A DNA stretch of 64,000 bases, taken from contig CM060953.1 in NCBI GenBank assembly GCA_030765055.1, positions 6,951,800 through 7,015,799 of the forward strand, read 5' to 3'. The position numbers and the translations under genes were made by a program. The stretch is from Mantis religiosa. Taxonomy: Eukaryota; Arthropoda; Insecta; Mantodea; Mantidae. The notes under the pieces were generated by a model. It was not told where the DNA came from and did not search any database. It saw nothing but the letters and a program-made list of their open reading frames with translations. Below, one piece after another: positions 11,367-21,255 of this stretch; the first letter of the stretch is position 1, and each line of letters opens with the position of its first letter.

Positions 11367-11830
11367 ACGTATCTGCGGGTGGCTCACTTGGTTAGGGCCC
11401 GGCTTACTGATCCCGAAACAAGGGTTTAAACCCAGTGCAAATCGATGGTATAAATGCGAAAAGCCCATGTCAGTAGATTTGCTAGCACGTAAAAGAACTA
11501 CGCCCGCCTCGGTAGCGTGGTGGTAGCATGACTGCCTCACGTTCAAGAGGTCCCGAGTTCGAATCTCGGTCAGGGTTAGTTACCTCGATAAGGTTTTTTT
11601 CCAGGGTTTTCCTTTATCCTGGAAGACGATTGTCGGGTAACTCTAAGCTCCATGGACCCCGGGCTAATATGAGCATCATTTCACCAATTCCATTCATCGT
11701 CGGATATGACTTAACGTTGGAGGACCTAAATTAAAAAAAAAAAATCTACGGGACAAAATTCTGGCACACCGGTGGCACTTAATGATCCTGGACATTGACG
11801 TCGTTAACATAACGTATTTATTTATCTATG
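11367..11830 (+). mobile_element. SINE C copy, split by SINE A
   Basis: A tRNA-like head (GTGGCTCACTTGGTTAGGGC) and B-box region (GGGTTTAAACCC) are followed by GCTAGCACGTAAAAGAACTA, the insertion of SINE A at 11501-11744, and then resumption with CTACGGGACAAAATTCTGGC and CACACCGGTGG up to about 11830. A second copy lies at 26775-26925. Confidence 0.75.
11501..11744 (+). mobile_element. SINE A, best-preserved full-length copy
   Basis: The head is CGCCCGCCTCGGTAGCGTGG with an A-box-like TAGCGTGGTGGTAGCA, and the B box is GAGTTCGAATCTCGG. The body and the tail CGTCGGATATGACTTAACGT follow, ending in an A-rich 3' end at 11732-11744. Both pol III promoter boxes look intact. It is inserted in SINE C; the flanks share CTACG, and the duplication cannot be sized further because it runs into the A tail. 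Confidence 0.9.
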
Positions 11831-12915
11831 TCTATGCGCTATACACCACGAACCCAGAAGATGATAAGGAAATAGAATGAAGAGGAGTAATAGGATTGGG
11901 ATTTCATTACAGAGGGGATTCGGTACGTAGGCTGCCATGCTGGGCCCTTTGTTCCTATGCCCCCAAGTGGAGGCAACGCCGAGAGTAAGGATGACGTGAA
12001 GGAGACAGAGGGCAGGATCCCTACAGTTTAGTTGGATAGAGACTTCCCCCGACAGGCCAGGGCAAAGGACATTACGAGTAGGGTCTACAGGGCAGCCGTT
12101 GTTGAGCTCCCTCTTGTACCAGGGAGTTACAGAGCTGTCCCCGAAGGGCGCCCGGTGGCTCCGTGGGGCTTTCCAGTAGAGCAAGACCTACAGATTATCA
12201 AGCCCCGCCCCCCATCTGGTCCGAAAACACAAGACACGCGCGCTAACCCCAAAGGGGAAGGCTACCGATCAACCTCGGTAGGGCCGCCTGGTGATCTAGC
12301 ACACTTTCTACTAGCTATGCAGGCAGTACGCGGGAATACATGACACCCCTCAACCCCGTACGGAGACGTACCGATCTCCCACGGGTATCGGGAAATACTG
12401 CCCCTCGAGTCCAACCCAATCCGAACAATTCCCATTCAGGAATGGGCTCGAATGTTCGGCCCGAGGTTCCTCTTGTAACGTCAGAGGTACCACGAGTGCT
12501 AGGGATCCGCAGCGCCCGCACCACGGCTGCTGAAGGGGACGGATCCCCCCGCCCTACGGGGAGGACAAAGGGCAGGCTTCCCTACTGCAGGACGGCAACG
12601 AGCCCAGCAGCCGAGCCCCAAATATCCCTGGCTGGCGGTTTATGCCCCAATGGTACCTGGCTGGTGGTCACGAAATGGTGCCAGCAACCGACCTACCGGA
12701 GGAGGAAGTGTTTGCCAAGAGCATATCATCCTGCCATGCAGCGCCGAGACACTGCCCTGAAAGAGACCACCAGATGATCAGATGATATGAAATTATAATG
12801 AAGATGAAAAGGTGGGACAGGAAATTCGGGGAATGTATTTAACCTACCCAGTATTCGCCTGGCGGCCCAGGAAACCTCCGAGAATCGAACCCGGGCCTCC
12901 CACAGACGAAACCGC
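11830..12915 (-). mobile_element. Long GC-rich composite of the SINE B family
   Basis: The right end (12780-12915) is a SINE B head read on the minus strand (CCGAACGGGATGGCTCAGGC, B box CGGGTTCGATTCTCGG). The left part matches SINE B tails (GGGGATTCGG, CCCCCAAGTGG). Between them is about 600 bp of GC-rich sequence absent from the other copies, with ORFs of 103-145 codons on both strands that resemble nothing known. Bases 12005-12065 match the monomer of the 91 bp satellite at 21256-23352. It is either a longer parent element or a SINE B carrying unrelated sequence. Confidence 0.6.
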
Positions 12916-13507
12916 CTGAGCCATCCCGTTCGGTAAGGGAAGTAATGTAAGAATCCAAGCATTCGCCTAAAGGATAAGAGCACCCGGTCAACTGGGATCG
13001 AATCCGTAATCTTCCCATCTCGTAGACAGTAGACAAAGTAAAAATGAAAGGGAAGGTTATAGGTTATGTTGTCTCTGTTTGTCATGCTCCTCAACTTTGG
13101 TTTAGTTTATTACTCTTTGATCAAGTTCTCCAAAGCCAGCCACATTGAATGTGAATTGCCCACACAAAGCTCAAAGAAGTGGAACTAACTAAGCATGTAA
13201 GGACCATCAAAGCTTTTGTTTGAACTCACAACAAACAAAACATGCTCCTCCTGAAACTGAGTAGGTAAGAAGCCACCGAATGGGTGTTATCTGTTCTAAG
13301 AAAGCTCTACTTATTATCCTTTATTTGTGTAACTTCCACAAAGCGTTCTTAGTGATGGTCGGCTTTCAGGAGGCCGTGGGTCACCTTCCTGACGCATGGG
13401 TTATTTCTTTAAGGGCTTTGCCTGGCTCACTGTTGAACGCTGGAAAAGATAATTACATGCCTATTGCTGCATTCCACTTTACTTATCACCCTACTTGGAT
13501 TATAAGT
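12916..13507. other. Intergenic with one tRNA-like fragment
   Basis: At 12965-13030 the minus strand reads GGATTCGATCCCAGTTGACC, a B-box-like motif joined to GGTGCTCTTATCC. This may be another SINE head abutting the composite. Nothing was recognised in the remaining 450 bp. Confidence 0.3.
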
Positions 13508-13700
13508 TTTTGTTTTGTAATGTACGTCCTTCAACGATAACTCATATCGGACGATGAATAAAATGGGTGAAATGAGCCCAGGGTCCATGGAGCTTAAAGT
13601 TACCCGACATTTATCTATCAGGATAAGGGAAAACTCTGTAAAAAACCTTATCCAGGTAACTCACCCTGACTGAGATTCGAACTCGGGACCTCTTGAACAT
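13508..13700 (-). mobile_element. SINE A, 5'-truncated copy
   Basis: It matches the minus-strand SINE A from the T-rich end and CGATAACTCATATCGGACGA through GAGATTCGAACTCGGGACC. It stops at TCTTGAACAT, so the A-box part of the head is missing. A 14-17 base G tract lies 70 bp beyond. Confidence 0.85.
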
Positions 13701-13864
13701 TGTTATGACGGGAGATTCGTCGTTGCATGGCAGGGAAAAGGGATGCTGTCTGTAAACTTCCGAGCTCGGGGGGGGGGGGGGGTTGCAGTCTCCAGTATCA
13801 GAACCTCTCCTCCAATGCAATGCGCAAGCCTGTAACAACCTGAAGTCAAAATATTTAGCATGTC

Positions 13865-14650
13865 TTTCTTCGGAAGGGAAGTAAATCCGGTGTCTTAGAT
13901 TTACGGTTCGCAAAAGCAACTCAAGCTTGATAAAGAGGCCTCTGAGCAAAATAAACGATCCTAATACGGAATAAGACGCTCAGAACCACAGCAGCGTCCA
14001 TCAGGGACGTATTTAAGGGGGGTCCAGGGGGTCCGGACTGCCCCCCCCCCGCAAATGAATTATCATTTCAAATTTTTAATAGTTGAAATAAGACTTAGTT
14101 AAAATAAATCGAAAAAAAAATTTATTCAAGATTCTCATCTTAATATCTCTATTCACTGTCAGGCAAACATTAAGTTATTTAAGCACAGCAGCTGTAGAAC
14201 TCGTTAAAATGCACAAATAATGTCTTGCAAAGTTAACCAATTCCGATATATTATTATTTGTTGATTAGAATTCCCAGATACTTACTTAAAGGTATGTAAT
14301 TTTTAACTTCTAAGTTCCTATTCCCTTTTTCATTCAAGGAGAACTAATACTTAAAATGCATCAATCAGTGGCTCGCTTTTTAAATATCTGATTACTGCTT
14401 ATATCACTTTATCCCAGGTGCAATGTGCAAGGACTTGACAAGACAAAAACAAACTTTTCTAAGAACAATTTGTAAAAGCTTGGGTGGAGAAAGTCATGTG
14501 TTTTTATTTTTTACTAATATGACAAAAACACATTCCTGATTGACTATTTATTAAAAGCAAATAATTCAACGAGATTTTTGGACCCCCCCCCTCCTGGAAA
14601 CTGACTTCTGAATACGTGCCTGGCGTCCATAAATAAAAGCTCTACTTCAA
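13865..14650 (+). repeat. Repeat G copy, split by a hAT-type MITE
   Basis: The repeat starts CGGAAGGGAAGTAAATCCGG, includes GATAAAGAGGCCTCTGAGCA and CGCTCAGAACCACAGCAGCG. It resumes after the insertion with GCGTCCATAAATAAAAG. The copy at 53170-53345 has the uninterrupted junction AGCGTCCATAAATAA, which serves as a related empty site. Confidence 0.8.
14002..14622. mobile_element. hAT-type MITE, 621 bp, with 8 bp target-site duplication
   Basis: The left end is CAGGGACGTATTTAAGGGG and the right end on the minus strand is CAGGCACGTATTCAGAAG, so the first 12 bases match at 11. The exact 8 bp duplication GCGTCCAT lies at 13994-14001 and 14623-14630. An 8 bp duplication with CAG-starting ends fits the hAT superfamily. 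Both subterminal regions carry long C/G runs (CCCCCCCCCC near 14041 and 14583). There is no transposase ORF. Confidence 0.88.
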
Positions 14651-14840
14651 TTGTCATCTATCTCCTTTCTCAGCTCCTCGAGAGACACCTTTAAGTCCTG
14701 GGTGACCGTGTATGGCCTTCATTCGTTGCTAGGAATTGCCAGTAAAAACTGGTATCCCTAATCTCTAATTATGTATATACCATTTCCCTCTAAAGCACTC
14801 TAAATACAGTTTAAATGAGGAGCTTGGTATCAAAGTTGGA

Positions 14841-14876
<36 letters not shown>

Positions 14877-15209
14877 CAGGAGAGCCAATACTGTTCTCAG
14901 TATAATGGTGAATATGTTTTACATCATTCTTATAGGTCTTATGAACATCTCTGTTTGTTCATTTATAAATTTAAATAAATATTCAAGCCATGGTTATAGT
15001 TCAAATAGTGGAGTTGGTCTTTTCTGAAGCCAAATTATGGAATTGTCTTTTTTTTTTTTTTAACCCAAAGGAAGTCATTTTCCATTTGGAATTGTCCACT
15101 TTTTTGTCAGTTTTTCGCTTCCTTGCTTCTTTTGCAGCAACTTCTTCCATTTGAACTTTCATTTTCTTGCTAATATTAAACTTATGAGGTCAAATCAACG
15201 AAAAGCTTA
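14651..15209. other. Low-complexity intergenic stretch
   Basis: It contains T tracts at 14845-14873 and 15048-15061. Bases 14796-14850 (AGGAGCTTGGTATCAAAGTT) recur inverted at 15990-16032. Otherwise nothing was recognised. Confidence 0.35.
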
Positions 15210-15715
15210 TTCACAATCCAGAGGTCCAGAGGTAGTCCTGGTCGGGCGGGGCTATCCCCGTCCGGGTGCCTTCTGCCGCAGTACCTAGCCGCTTTGCGAA
15301 GTGATTCAGGAATGGTTTTTATTGTTCTGCTGGGGGTGGGTTGTAGTTTTGTTCAAGATTTTTGTTTGGATGCCCTTGAGTAATCTCAGAAGGCAGCAGT
15401 TTAGCGGTTTTATTGCGTTCTCCTATTGGGGGGGGGGGGATCGGTTTAGTGTTTTTGCCCCGTTTTGATTACGGGTGGCCTAACGCTTGAGCCATCAGGC
15501 GTAATATGAATTTTGGAGTTGGTGGGCTTTACCTTGGGTTATCCAAGGGGCCCCAAGACGTCTCTGGGGAGTTTGTATGATGACAAGCGTCTTTGCTCCC
15601 TCTGGTCATATCTGCCCGGGGAGTTCATCAAAGGGTTGCCATGGGTTTGGATTTTATCGTACATTGATCGTGCCCTCTCTCGGATGACATCGACAATGTA
15701 CGGCATTTTTTAATG
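15210..15715. other. Unclassified GC-richer block
   Basis: The block contrasts with its AT-rich surroundings and holds GGTAGTCCTGGTCGGGCGGG, a G12 run near 15428, and the short ORF 15513-15713 (66 codons, not similar to anything I know). It may be a repeat with no second copy here. Confidence 0.3.
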
Positions 15716-16012
15716 TTCATCATACACTATAGGCTATATAAACAATCAGCCATATTGGATTTGTGCTGTATGTTGGGAACAGATAGGATGAAAGCCAGCT
15801 TCTTATTGGCTGCTGGAGGAGTTATCCTACAATGAAACAAAACTACAGCGGAGTTGCCCATATTTTGATTCTAACATGGATAAATAAATGCAATTTTAAA
15901 CTATTTCTGTCCAGTTTTCAAGCAAAATAGTTGCATAATTGAATTTAGCATAAAAAATGGCAAAGGATCACCAAAGTTCTCAGAATTGGAAAAAATGGAG
16001 TTATCCAACTTT
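15716..16012. other. Intergenic, nothing recognised
   Basis: AT-rich. Its last bases lead into the inverted repeat pair described next. Confidence 0.3.
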
Positions 16013-16375
16013 GATACCAAGCTCCTCAAATGCATTTGTAACCAAATGTAGTCAATAAAGTCATTCATACATATGTTTCCGCGAAATCTGCACATACTTT
16101 CTCTGGATCTGCATGCACAGAGAAAGCTGTGCGGACGTATCACATCAAATAATGTATCCCCTTTAGAAAATAAGACCTCTAGGTTTAATCAAGAAATCGT
16201 TAAAGAATTAAAGAATTCTGACTGTAAACATAACCATGGAGACAGGCACGAAAGTCGGAAACAAATGAAGTAAGAATAAAAACCATCAAAGGACATTATG
16301 AACCGTGGGAATTTTTCTATTATTCTGCTTTTTGTCAAACGTTCTGGAGATGGTGCTGGTGTAACTGTTAGTGAT
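16013..16375 (+). repeat. Unclassified dispersed repeat, copy 1
   Basis: The order AACCAAATGTAGTCAATAAA, CACATCAAATAATGTATCCC, CATAACCATGGAGACAGGCA, GGGAATTTTTCTATTATTCT is found reversed and complemented at 24757-25150. There is no coding potential. A short end fragment of the same family is at 14796-14850. Confidence 0.7.
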
Positions 16376-16849
16376 TATTTCCGGGGAAATTTGGACGTCC
16401 AAGTTAACAACTCACATCAAATATATAATTTATTAGTCTCCATTAAATGGCGTTGTCTATTTTCGCACCCATCCAGGCACATACAGAAAGCAACGGTAAG
16501 ACATCCCACCAAACATCGATCTTGCAATAATTAACTCGTAGGGTAACTAAGTCTTTAGATACCGCAATAAAGGTAACATATGATACTCTGAAACATGATC
16601 TTTGTCATGTGCTCCTATTTCAGACAAAACAAAACTGGAATGTTGTTGCTCGGCATTATTTCGGTGTACCGACATATTTAAGTTGCGCACACAGTAGCGG
16701 CTTTTGTCCTTCAGACCGTGCAACAGTAGTGTAGCCTCGTGTGACGTGACTATCTCTCATTGGCTGCTGATACGTTCCTTGTTTAACATGATCATTTATC
16801 TTAAGAAATTCCAAAATAATTGCCGGATAATAACCATACGTAACGGAGT
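16376..16849. other. Intergenic, nothing recognised
   Basis: No shared repeat or exon-like peptide was seen. Confidence 0.3.
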
Positions 16850-17541
16850 TGATGTATGCATCGATAATCGATATCGATACTCGATATTTTCTACGATACC
16901 GGATAGTTCGACACTCGATACCGCCATTCCTACTTCTAGTTTCAATATAAAATAGAATATTGGGAAAATTGAGTAATGACAATAAAATTAATTGGGTACA
17001 CATATTTAATGAGACAAAACTTAAAACCATCAGTGTGCTTATTTTTAAACTGTACATTAGACATTTAAAAGCAAAACAGTCCACTTTTATAAGTTTTTGT
17101 TCAAAAATACTAGCATTCTCACTGTTTCGAGGTCGTCTACTTCTTTTTCTGTCACATATGAGTCCTGCTGTACTAAATAGTCTTTTAGAGAAAACTGTTG
17201 CAAGTGGAATACACAAATATTATTTTTGAAAATTTTGGATTTCTTTTCCAGTAATGCAGTGTACTAGAAAGAGGAGGTGACAGGAGATATGTAGTGATTT
17301 CTTCTTGGCGACTGTTAACTGACAGTTGACACACGATTATTTTCTTGTATAATGTTACTGTACATGTACCACATTCCTGACAATTTCTCTGACTTTGTAA
17401 TGTTCTACTTGCGGCATTAATATTTTGTGTCTTTAAAATAAAATAAAAATTGAATCACTACTAAGTATCGAAGAAATATCGAACGAATTCAATGTCGATA
17501 GCATGCAAGTATCGAGTATATCGAGGACCCATCCCTAATAT
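16850..17541 (-). pseudogene. hAT transposase C-terminal fragment in a decayed element
   Basis: The minus strand at about 17216-17080 encodes CIPLATVFSKRLFSTAGLIC then DRKRSRRPRNSENASIFE. This fits the hAT C-terminal dimerisation domain, whose hallmark is a variant of ERxFSxAG followed by a basic stretch and a short helix. The rest of the transposase is missing. CGATA-rich subterminal segments lie at 16858-16933 and 17455-17536; both finish with CCATCCCTA or CCATTCCTA in the same orientation, so they may be ends of two different copies. The exact borders are uncertain. Confidence 0.65.
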
Positions 17542-17929
17542 TGTTGCCCAAACGGCAAGCCCGCGATGCCGAGCAGTGAATGTAGGCCGGCGGAGGGAAG
17601 GGAGACAGGAGGGGTGGCTGGGTCTTCGTTTACCCCTCCTCCTACCGCTCGAAGGTGCACGAAGTTTCGAGAATGTTTTCCCCCTCCATAAACGGAAGGT
17701 TCGAGAGGCTTCGGGGCCGATCGAGACAAGCGAGGCGACAGAGTTGAGTTGAGAGAGTCGCGGCGGACAGACGTGTAGTCGCGCTGAGCGTACGTGTAAA
17801 GACGAACTGGCAAAATTGTAATTGTGTACATTAAATTGTAATTGTGATATTGGAGTAAGGTGGAAATAAAGAACATTTTGAGTGGTGTAATTGAACTTTT
17901 TTTAATTTTACGAACCCACCAAAGCCACA
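17542..17929 (+). repeat. 5' LTR of the gypsy element (388 bp)
   Basis: It has TG...CA ends and an AATAAA at about 17867 in a likely R region (GTGGAAATAAAGAACATT). It inserted right at the CCCTA end of the decayed hAT element. The 3' half is shared with the LTRs at 10801 and 20812. Confidence 0.88.
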
Positions 17930-17975
17930 ACTGGTGTCAGGAAGCGGGACGATAACATCACCGAACATTACGGCC

Positions 17976-20398
17976 ATGGAATCGGCATTGGAAATGCTTT
18001 TAGCGAAGATGAACGAGTTAACAACAAAAACAGAAGCGGCAAATAACATCACCGAGAACATGGAAGAAATGAAGGCCGAATTAACAGCGAAGACGGAAAC
18101 GGCAAACAACAACTTGGCCACTACAATGACCGCAAAGATGGCCGAACTGACCACGGAAATGAAGGTGGCGAACGAGGCTCTCGCCGCCAAATTTGAAGAA
18201 CAGTTGGCCGGCGTGAGGGATAACGTGAGGGAGCTGGGCAAGCGGATGGGCCAAGTGGACGAGCGCGTCGAGGACCTGGCGAGCCGCGTTGACGACCTGG
18301 AGGGAAAGGCCGACAGCAGCGTCAAGTCCCTGAACGCCATGGTAGAGGACGTCGTCGGCAGGAAACTGAAGGATTTGAAGGCCGACGCGCCGGGACGCGA
18401 CACAACATCTGCGCGCGTCAAACCGCCGAAATATGACGGCGCGTCAGCATTTGAGGTCTTCCGCCGCCAGTTCGACACAGTGGCCAAGCACAACGGATGG
18501 TCACCGGAGGAGGAGGCCACACAGTTAATAGCCAGCCTCCAGGGACGGGCCGCGGAAGTCCTAAACGCGGTGCAGACGACGGCTGCGCCCAAGGACATCT
18601 GGGAGGCCCTGGAGAATCGTTTCGGGAACCACCGCTTAGCCGCAGCGTACCGCAGCCAACTAAAGGCAAGGTCACAGCAGCCGGGGAAGTCGCTGCAGGA
18701 GTTCGCCATAGCGATTGAGCGGCTGGCTAGTAAGGCCTTGGTTGACCTGCCACTGGAGTTCGTATCCCGGGAAGCCGCCTACAACTTTGTCGACGGGGTA
18801 CGGGACACGGAGATTCGTCAGCGCCTAATGCTCGGCGATTATAAAACCATCCAGGAGGAGCTGACAGCGGCATTAAGGATGGAGGCGGCCAAGGTAGCAT
18901 CTATCCCGACGTCGAGAACGAGGAGTGTCCGCTACGCCGGAGACAGAAGGCCAGCTGAGGGACGCCGGCGAACACCTAGTGGCCTGTGTTGGGGATGTGG
19001 AGAGCCCGGGCACCTGCACAGAGACTGCCCACACCAGGAAGAGCGGCCGGAAGAACGAGTAAGGGCCGTCGTGGAGAGGGGCACGTCGGCACCATCACCA
19101 CCATCCCCTCGAGTGACACTGCGCGCCATCAGCCGGCGGATGGATGACAGCCTCATCGCGGACGGCCGGGTAAGAGGAAAGCCGTGCCGCGTGCTATTGG
19201 ACACCGGGGCGGCCGTGACCATCATCAGACCTGACGTGGCGAAGTGTTTGCCGACGAGGAAGCCGAGCCGACCATACCAACTTGTGAAGGCATCGGGCGA
19301 AACCTTACCTGTGGAGAAGGAGGCCCTGCTGGAGCTGACCTTGGGACGGAATGCCGTGCGTCTGTGGGTGTTCGTCGCGAAGGTGGCTGAGGAGGTGATT
19401 CTGGGACTGGATGCCCTCAGGAGCCCTGAGGCGACGGTCGACGTCGGCAAGAAGGTCCTGCAGCTCAACGGAAAAGAGGTTATACTCCGTCAACCAGAAG
19501 AGCGCCTTGGAATTTGCAGGGTCGTTTTGGACGAAGACGTGTTTGTCCCAGCGAGGAGCGAGGTGATGGTGACGGCGCGACTGGAAGGCCAGAGAACCAG
19601 CAAATTGATGCTGGACCAGAAGACGCCTGTACGCGGACTGTGTGTAGCCAGGGCATTGCTGCCGTGCCGAGAGGAGGTGCCAGTGAGACTGCTAAATCCA
19701 GCGGACACCGATCACGACGTTCAGGCCGGGACGGAGTTGGGAACGTGCGAGCCCGTGGTAAGCGTAACCGCAATCGACAAGACGCAGGAGCCGGTGCCGA
19801 CGCAACACCTGGGGCCCCGGCTAGAAGGCTTACTGGAGAGGGCGGCCGACAACCTGACCGCAGAACAACTGGAGAAAGTTCGACAACTGCTAAGCCGATA
19901 CCAGCGCGTCTTCAGCCAAGGCGATAGTGACTACCGCCGCACGGACAAAGTGCTTCGCCGCATCGTGATGCCCGGCGAAGCCCGGCCTTTTCGGCAACCA
20001 CATAGACGCGTTCCGCTGGCGAAGTAAGGGGCGGTACGAGACATGCTGGAGGAAATGAGATCCAGGGGGGTGATTGAAGAGTCTGACAGCCCTTGGTGTT
20101 GTCTTGGTGACGAAGAAGAACGGCGAGCTACGCTTCTGCGTGGACTACAGGAAGCTGAACGCTGTCACCCGGAAGGACTGCTTCCCTTTACCCCGGATTG
20201 ACGACACCCTGGACACGCTAGCTGGTCCGCAGTGGTTCTCGACACTGGACCTGAAAACGGGCTACTGGCAGGTAGCTCTAGACCCGAGAGACAAAGAGAA
20301 GACCGCATTCTCGACAGGCCAAGGGCTCTGGCAGTTCACAGTTATGCCCTTTGGCCTCTGTAACGCACCAGCTGCCTTCCAACGCCTCATGGAGTCAG
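17976..20398 (+). pseudogene. gag-pol of the gypsy element, truncated and interrupted
   Basis: Reading from ATG 17976: a coiled-coil-like, Lys/Glu/Ala-rich N-terminus (residues 1-130); a retrotransposon Gag capsid-like region (about 150-300); a CCHC zinc knuckle CWGCGEPGHLHRDC (about 338-351); an aspartic protease motif LLDTGAAVTII with the catalytic Asp near 409; then the start of reverse transcriptase. A TAA at 20025-20027 interrupts the frame, and a further small frame break lies near 20085-20095. After that, RT motifs (FCVDYRKLNAVT, STLDLKTGYWQV, MPFGLCNAPAAF) are readable to about 20398, where the LTR begins. The YxDD box, RNase H and integrase are absent. The 2 kb of open frame suggests a fairly recent insertion. 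GC content and codon use stand well above the flanks. Confidence 0.9.
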
Positions 20399-20399
20399 T

Positions 20400-20736
20400 G
20401 AGGGAAGGGAGACAGGAGGGGTGGCTGGGTCTTCGTTTACCCCTCCTCCTACCGCTCGAAGGTGCACGAAGTTTCGAGAATGTTTTCCCCCTCCATAAAC
20501 GGAAGATTCGAGAGGCTTCGGGGCCGATCGAGACAAGCGAGGCGACAGAGTTGAGTTGAGCGAGTCGCGGCGGGCAGACGCGTAGTCGCGCTGAGCGTAC
20601 GTGTAAAGACGAACTGGCAAAATTGTAATTGTGTACATTAAATTGTAATTGTGATATTGGAGTAAGGTGGAAATAAAGAACATTTTGAGTGGTGTAATTG
20701 AACTTTTTTTAATTTCACGAACCCACCAAAGCCACA
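20400..20736 (+). repeat. 3' LTR remnant of the gypsy element
   Basis: It matches 17593-17929 over its full 337 bp with a handful of substitutions. The first 51 bp of the LTR are missing because the internal deletion ends inside it. It ends GCCACA before the ATAT duplication. Confidence 0.88.
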
Positions 20737-20811
20737 ATATCAACAAATATAGAGGATAATGCTTCATCTGAGGAGATGAACATCTTTGCATTGGGATTTG
20801 GATTTCATTAC

Positions 20812-21234
20812 TGTGACTTTGTAGAATTAGAAGTCCAATTTGCAGAAATTCAAAGCGTTCTTTATTTGCATAGAAATACACTCTGTTCTATTCTTACAGT
20901 AGTCGCATTACGTCACATACACAGTCACAATCTACCAAGGTCGATGACAATAACAAACATCTGTTTACAACATCTTTACAGCTGTCTACTTCTGTTTACG
21001 ACTGCCTTGATCACTAGCCAAGGCTTCCTTTTATACAACTATTCATGAATTCGAGACTGTTATCGAATGTTCTCTAACATGTCACCAGATAAAACACGAA
21101 TGTTCTAGAGTATATTATAGCACTGACTATTCTTGTAAGAGTGAGAGGAGTACTGAAGGGGCTCCCGGTCGTGTGCTAAATACCAATGAACGCATCACTT
21201 CAGCAAATAGGATTCGCAGGAATCACAAGTGACA
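20812..21234 (-). mobile_element. Probable second solo LTR, related family
   Basis: On the minus strand it appears to begin TGTCACTTGTGATTCC and to end TACAAAGTCACA, like the LTR at 10801-11291. A TATA-like TATAAAAGG lies near 21035-21027. The flanks (TTAC on the left, CACA on the right) do not form a duplication, so the right boundary is tentative; the 91 bp satellite begins about 20 bp further on. Confidence 0.55.
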
Positions 21235-21255
21235 CACACACATATATATATCCAC

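Larger units (their letters stand above)
17542..20736 (+). mobile_element. Ty3/gypsy-type LTR retrotransposon, internally deleted
   Basis: The 5' LTR is 17542-17929 (TGTTGCCC...AAAGCCACA) and the 3' LTR remnant is 20400-20736. They align over 337 bp with no net indel. ATAT duplications flank the element at 17538-17541 and 20737-20740. A primer-binding-like TGGTGTCAGGAAGCGGGA begins two bases after the 5' LTR. The internal region keeps gag, protease and the N-terminal part of reverse transcriptase only. The deletion joins RT coding sequence at about 20399 directly to LTR position 52, removing the rest of pol and the first 51 bp of the 3' LTR. The element cannot be autonomous. Confidence 0.9.

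Noticed and set aside
11501..11575. Genuine tRNA gene
   Set aside because: The tRNA-like head is fused to a SINE body with an A-rich tail and is repeated across the window; the cloverleaf is imperfect. The same applies to the heads at 39303 and 49085.
12032..12777. ORFs of 103 and 145 codons in GC-rich sequence
   Set aside because: Open frames occur on both strands, no motif is recognisable, and the region is part of a repeat; GC richness alone explains few stops.
18418..19927. ORFs of 72-178 codons overlapping gag-pol in other frames, plus the 292-codon minus-strand ORF at 17831-18709
   Set aside because: They are shadows of the GC-rich gag-protease frame, which carries all recognisable motifs.
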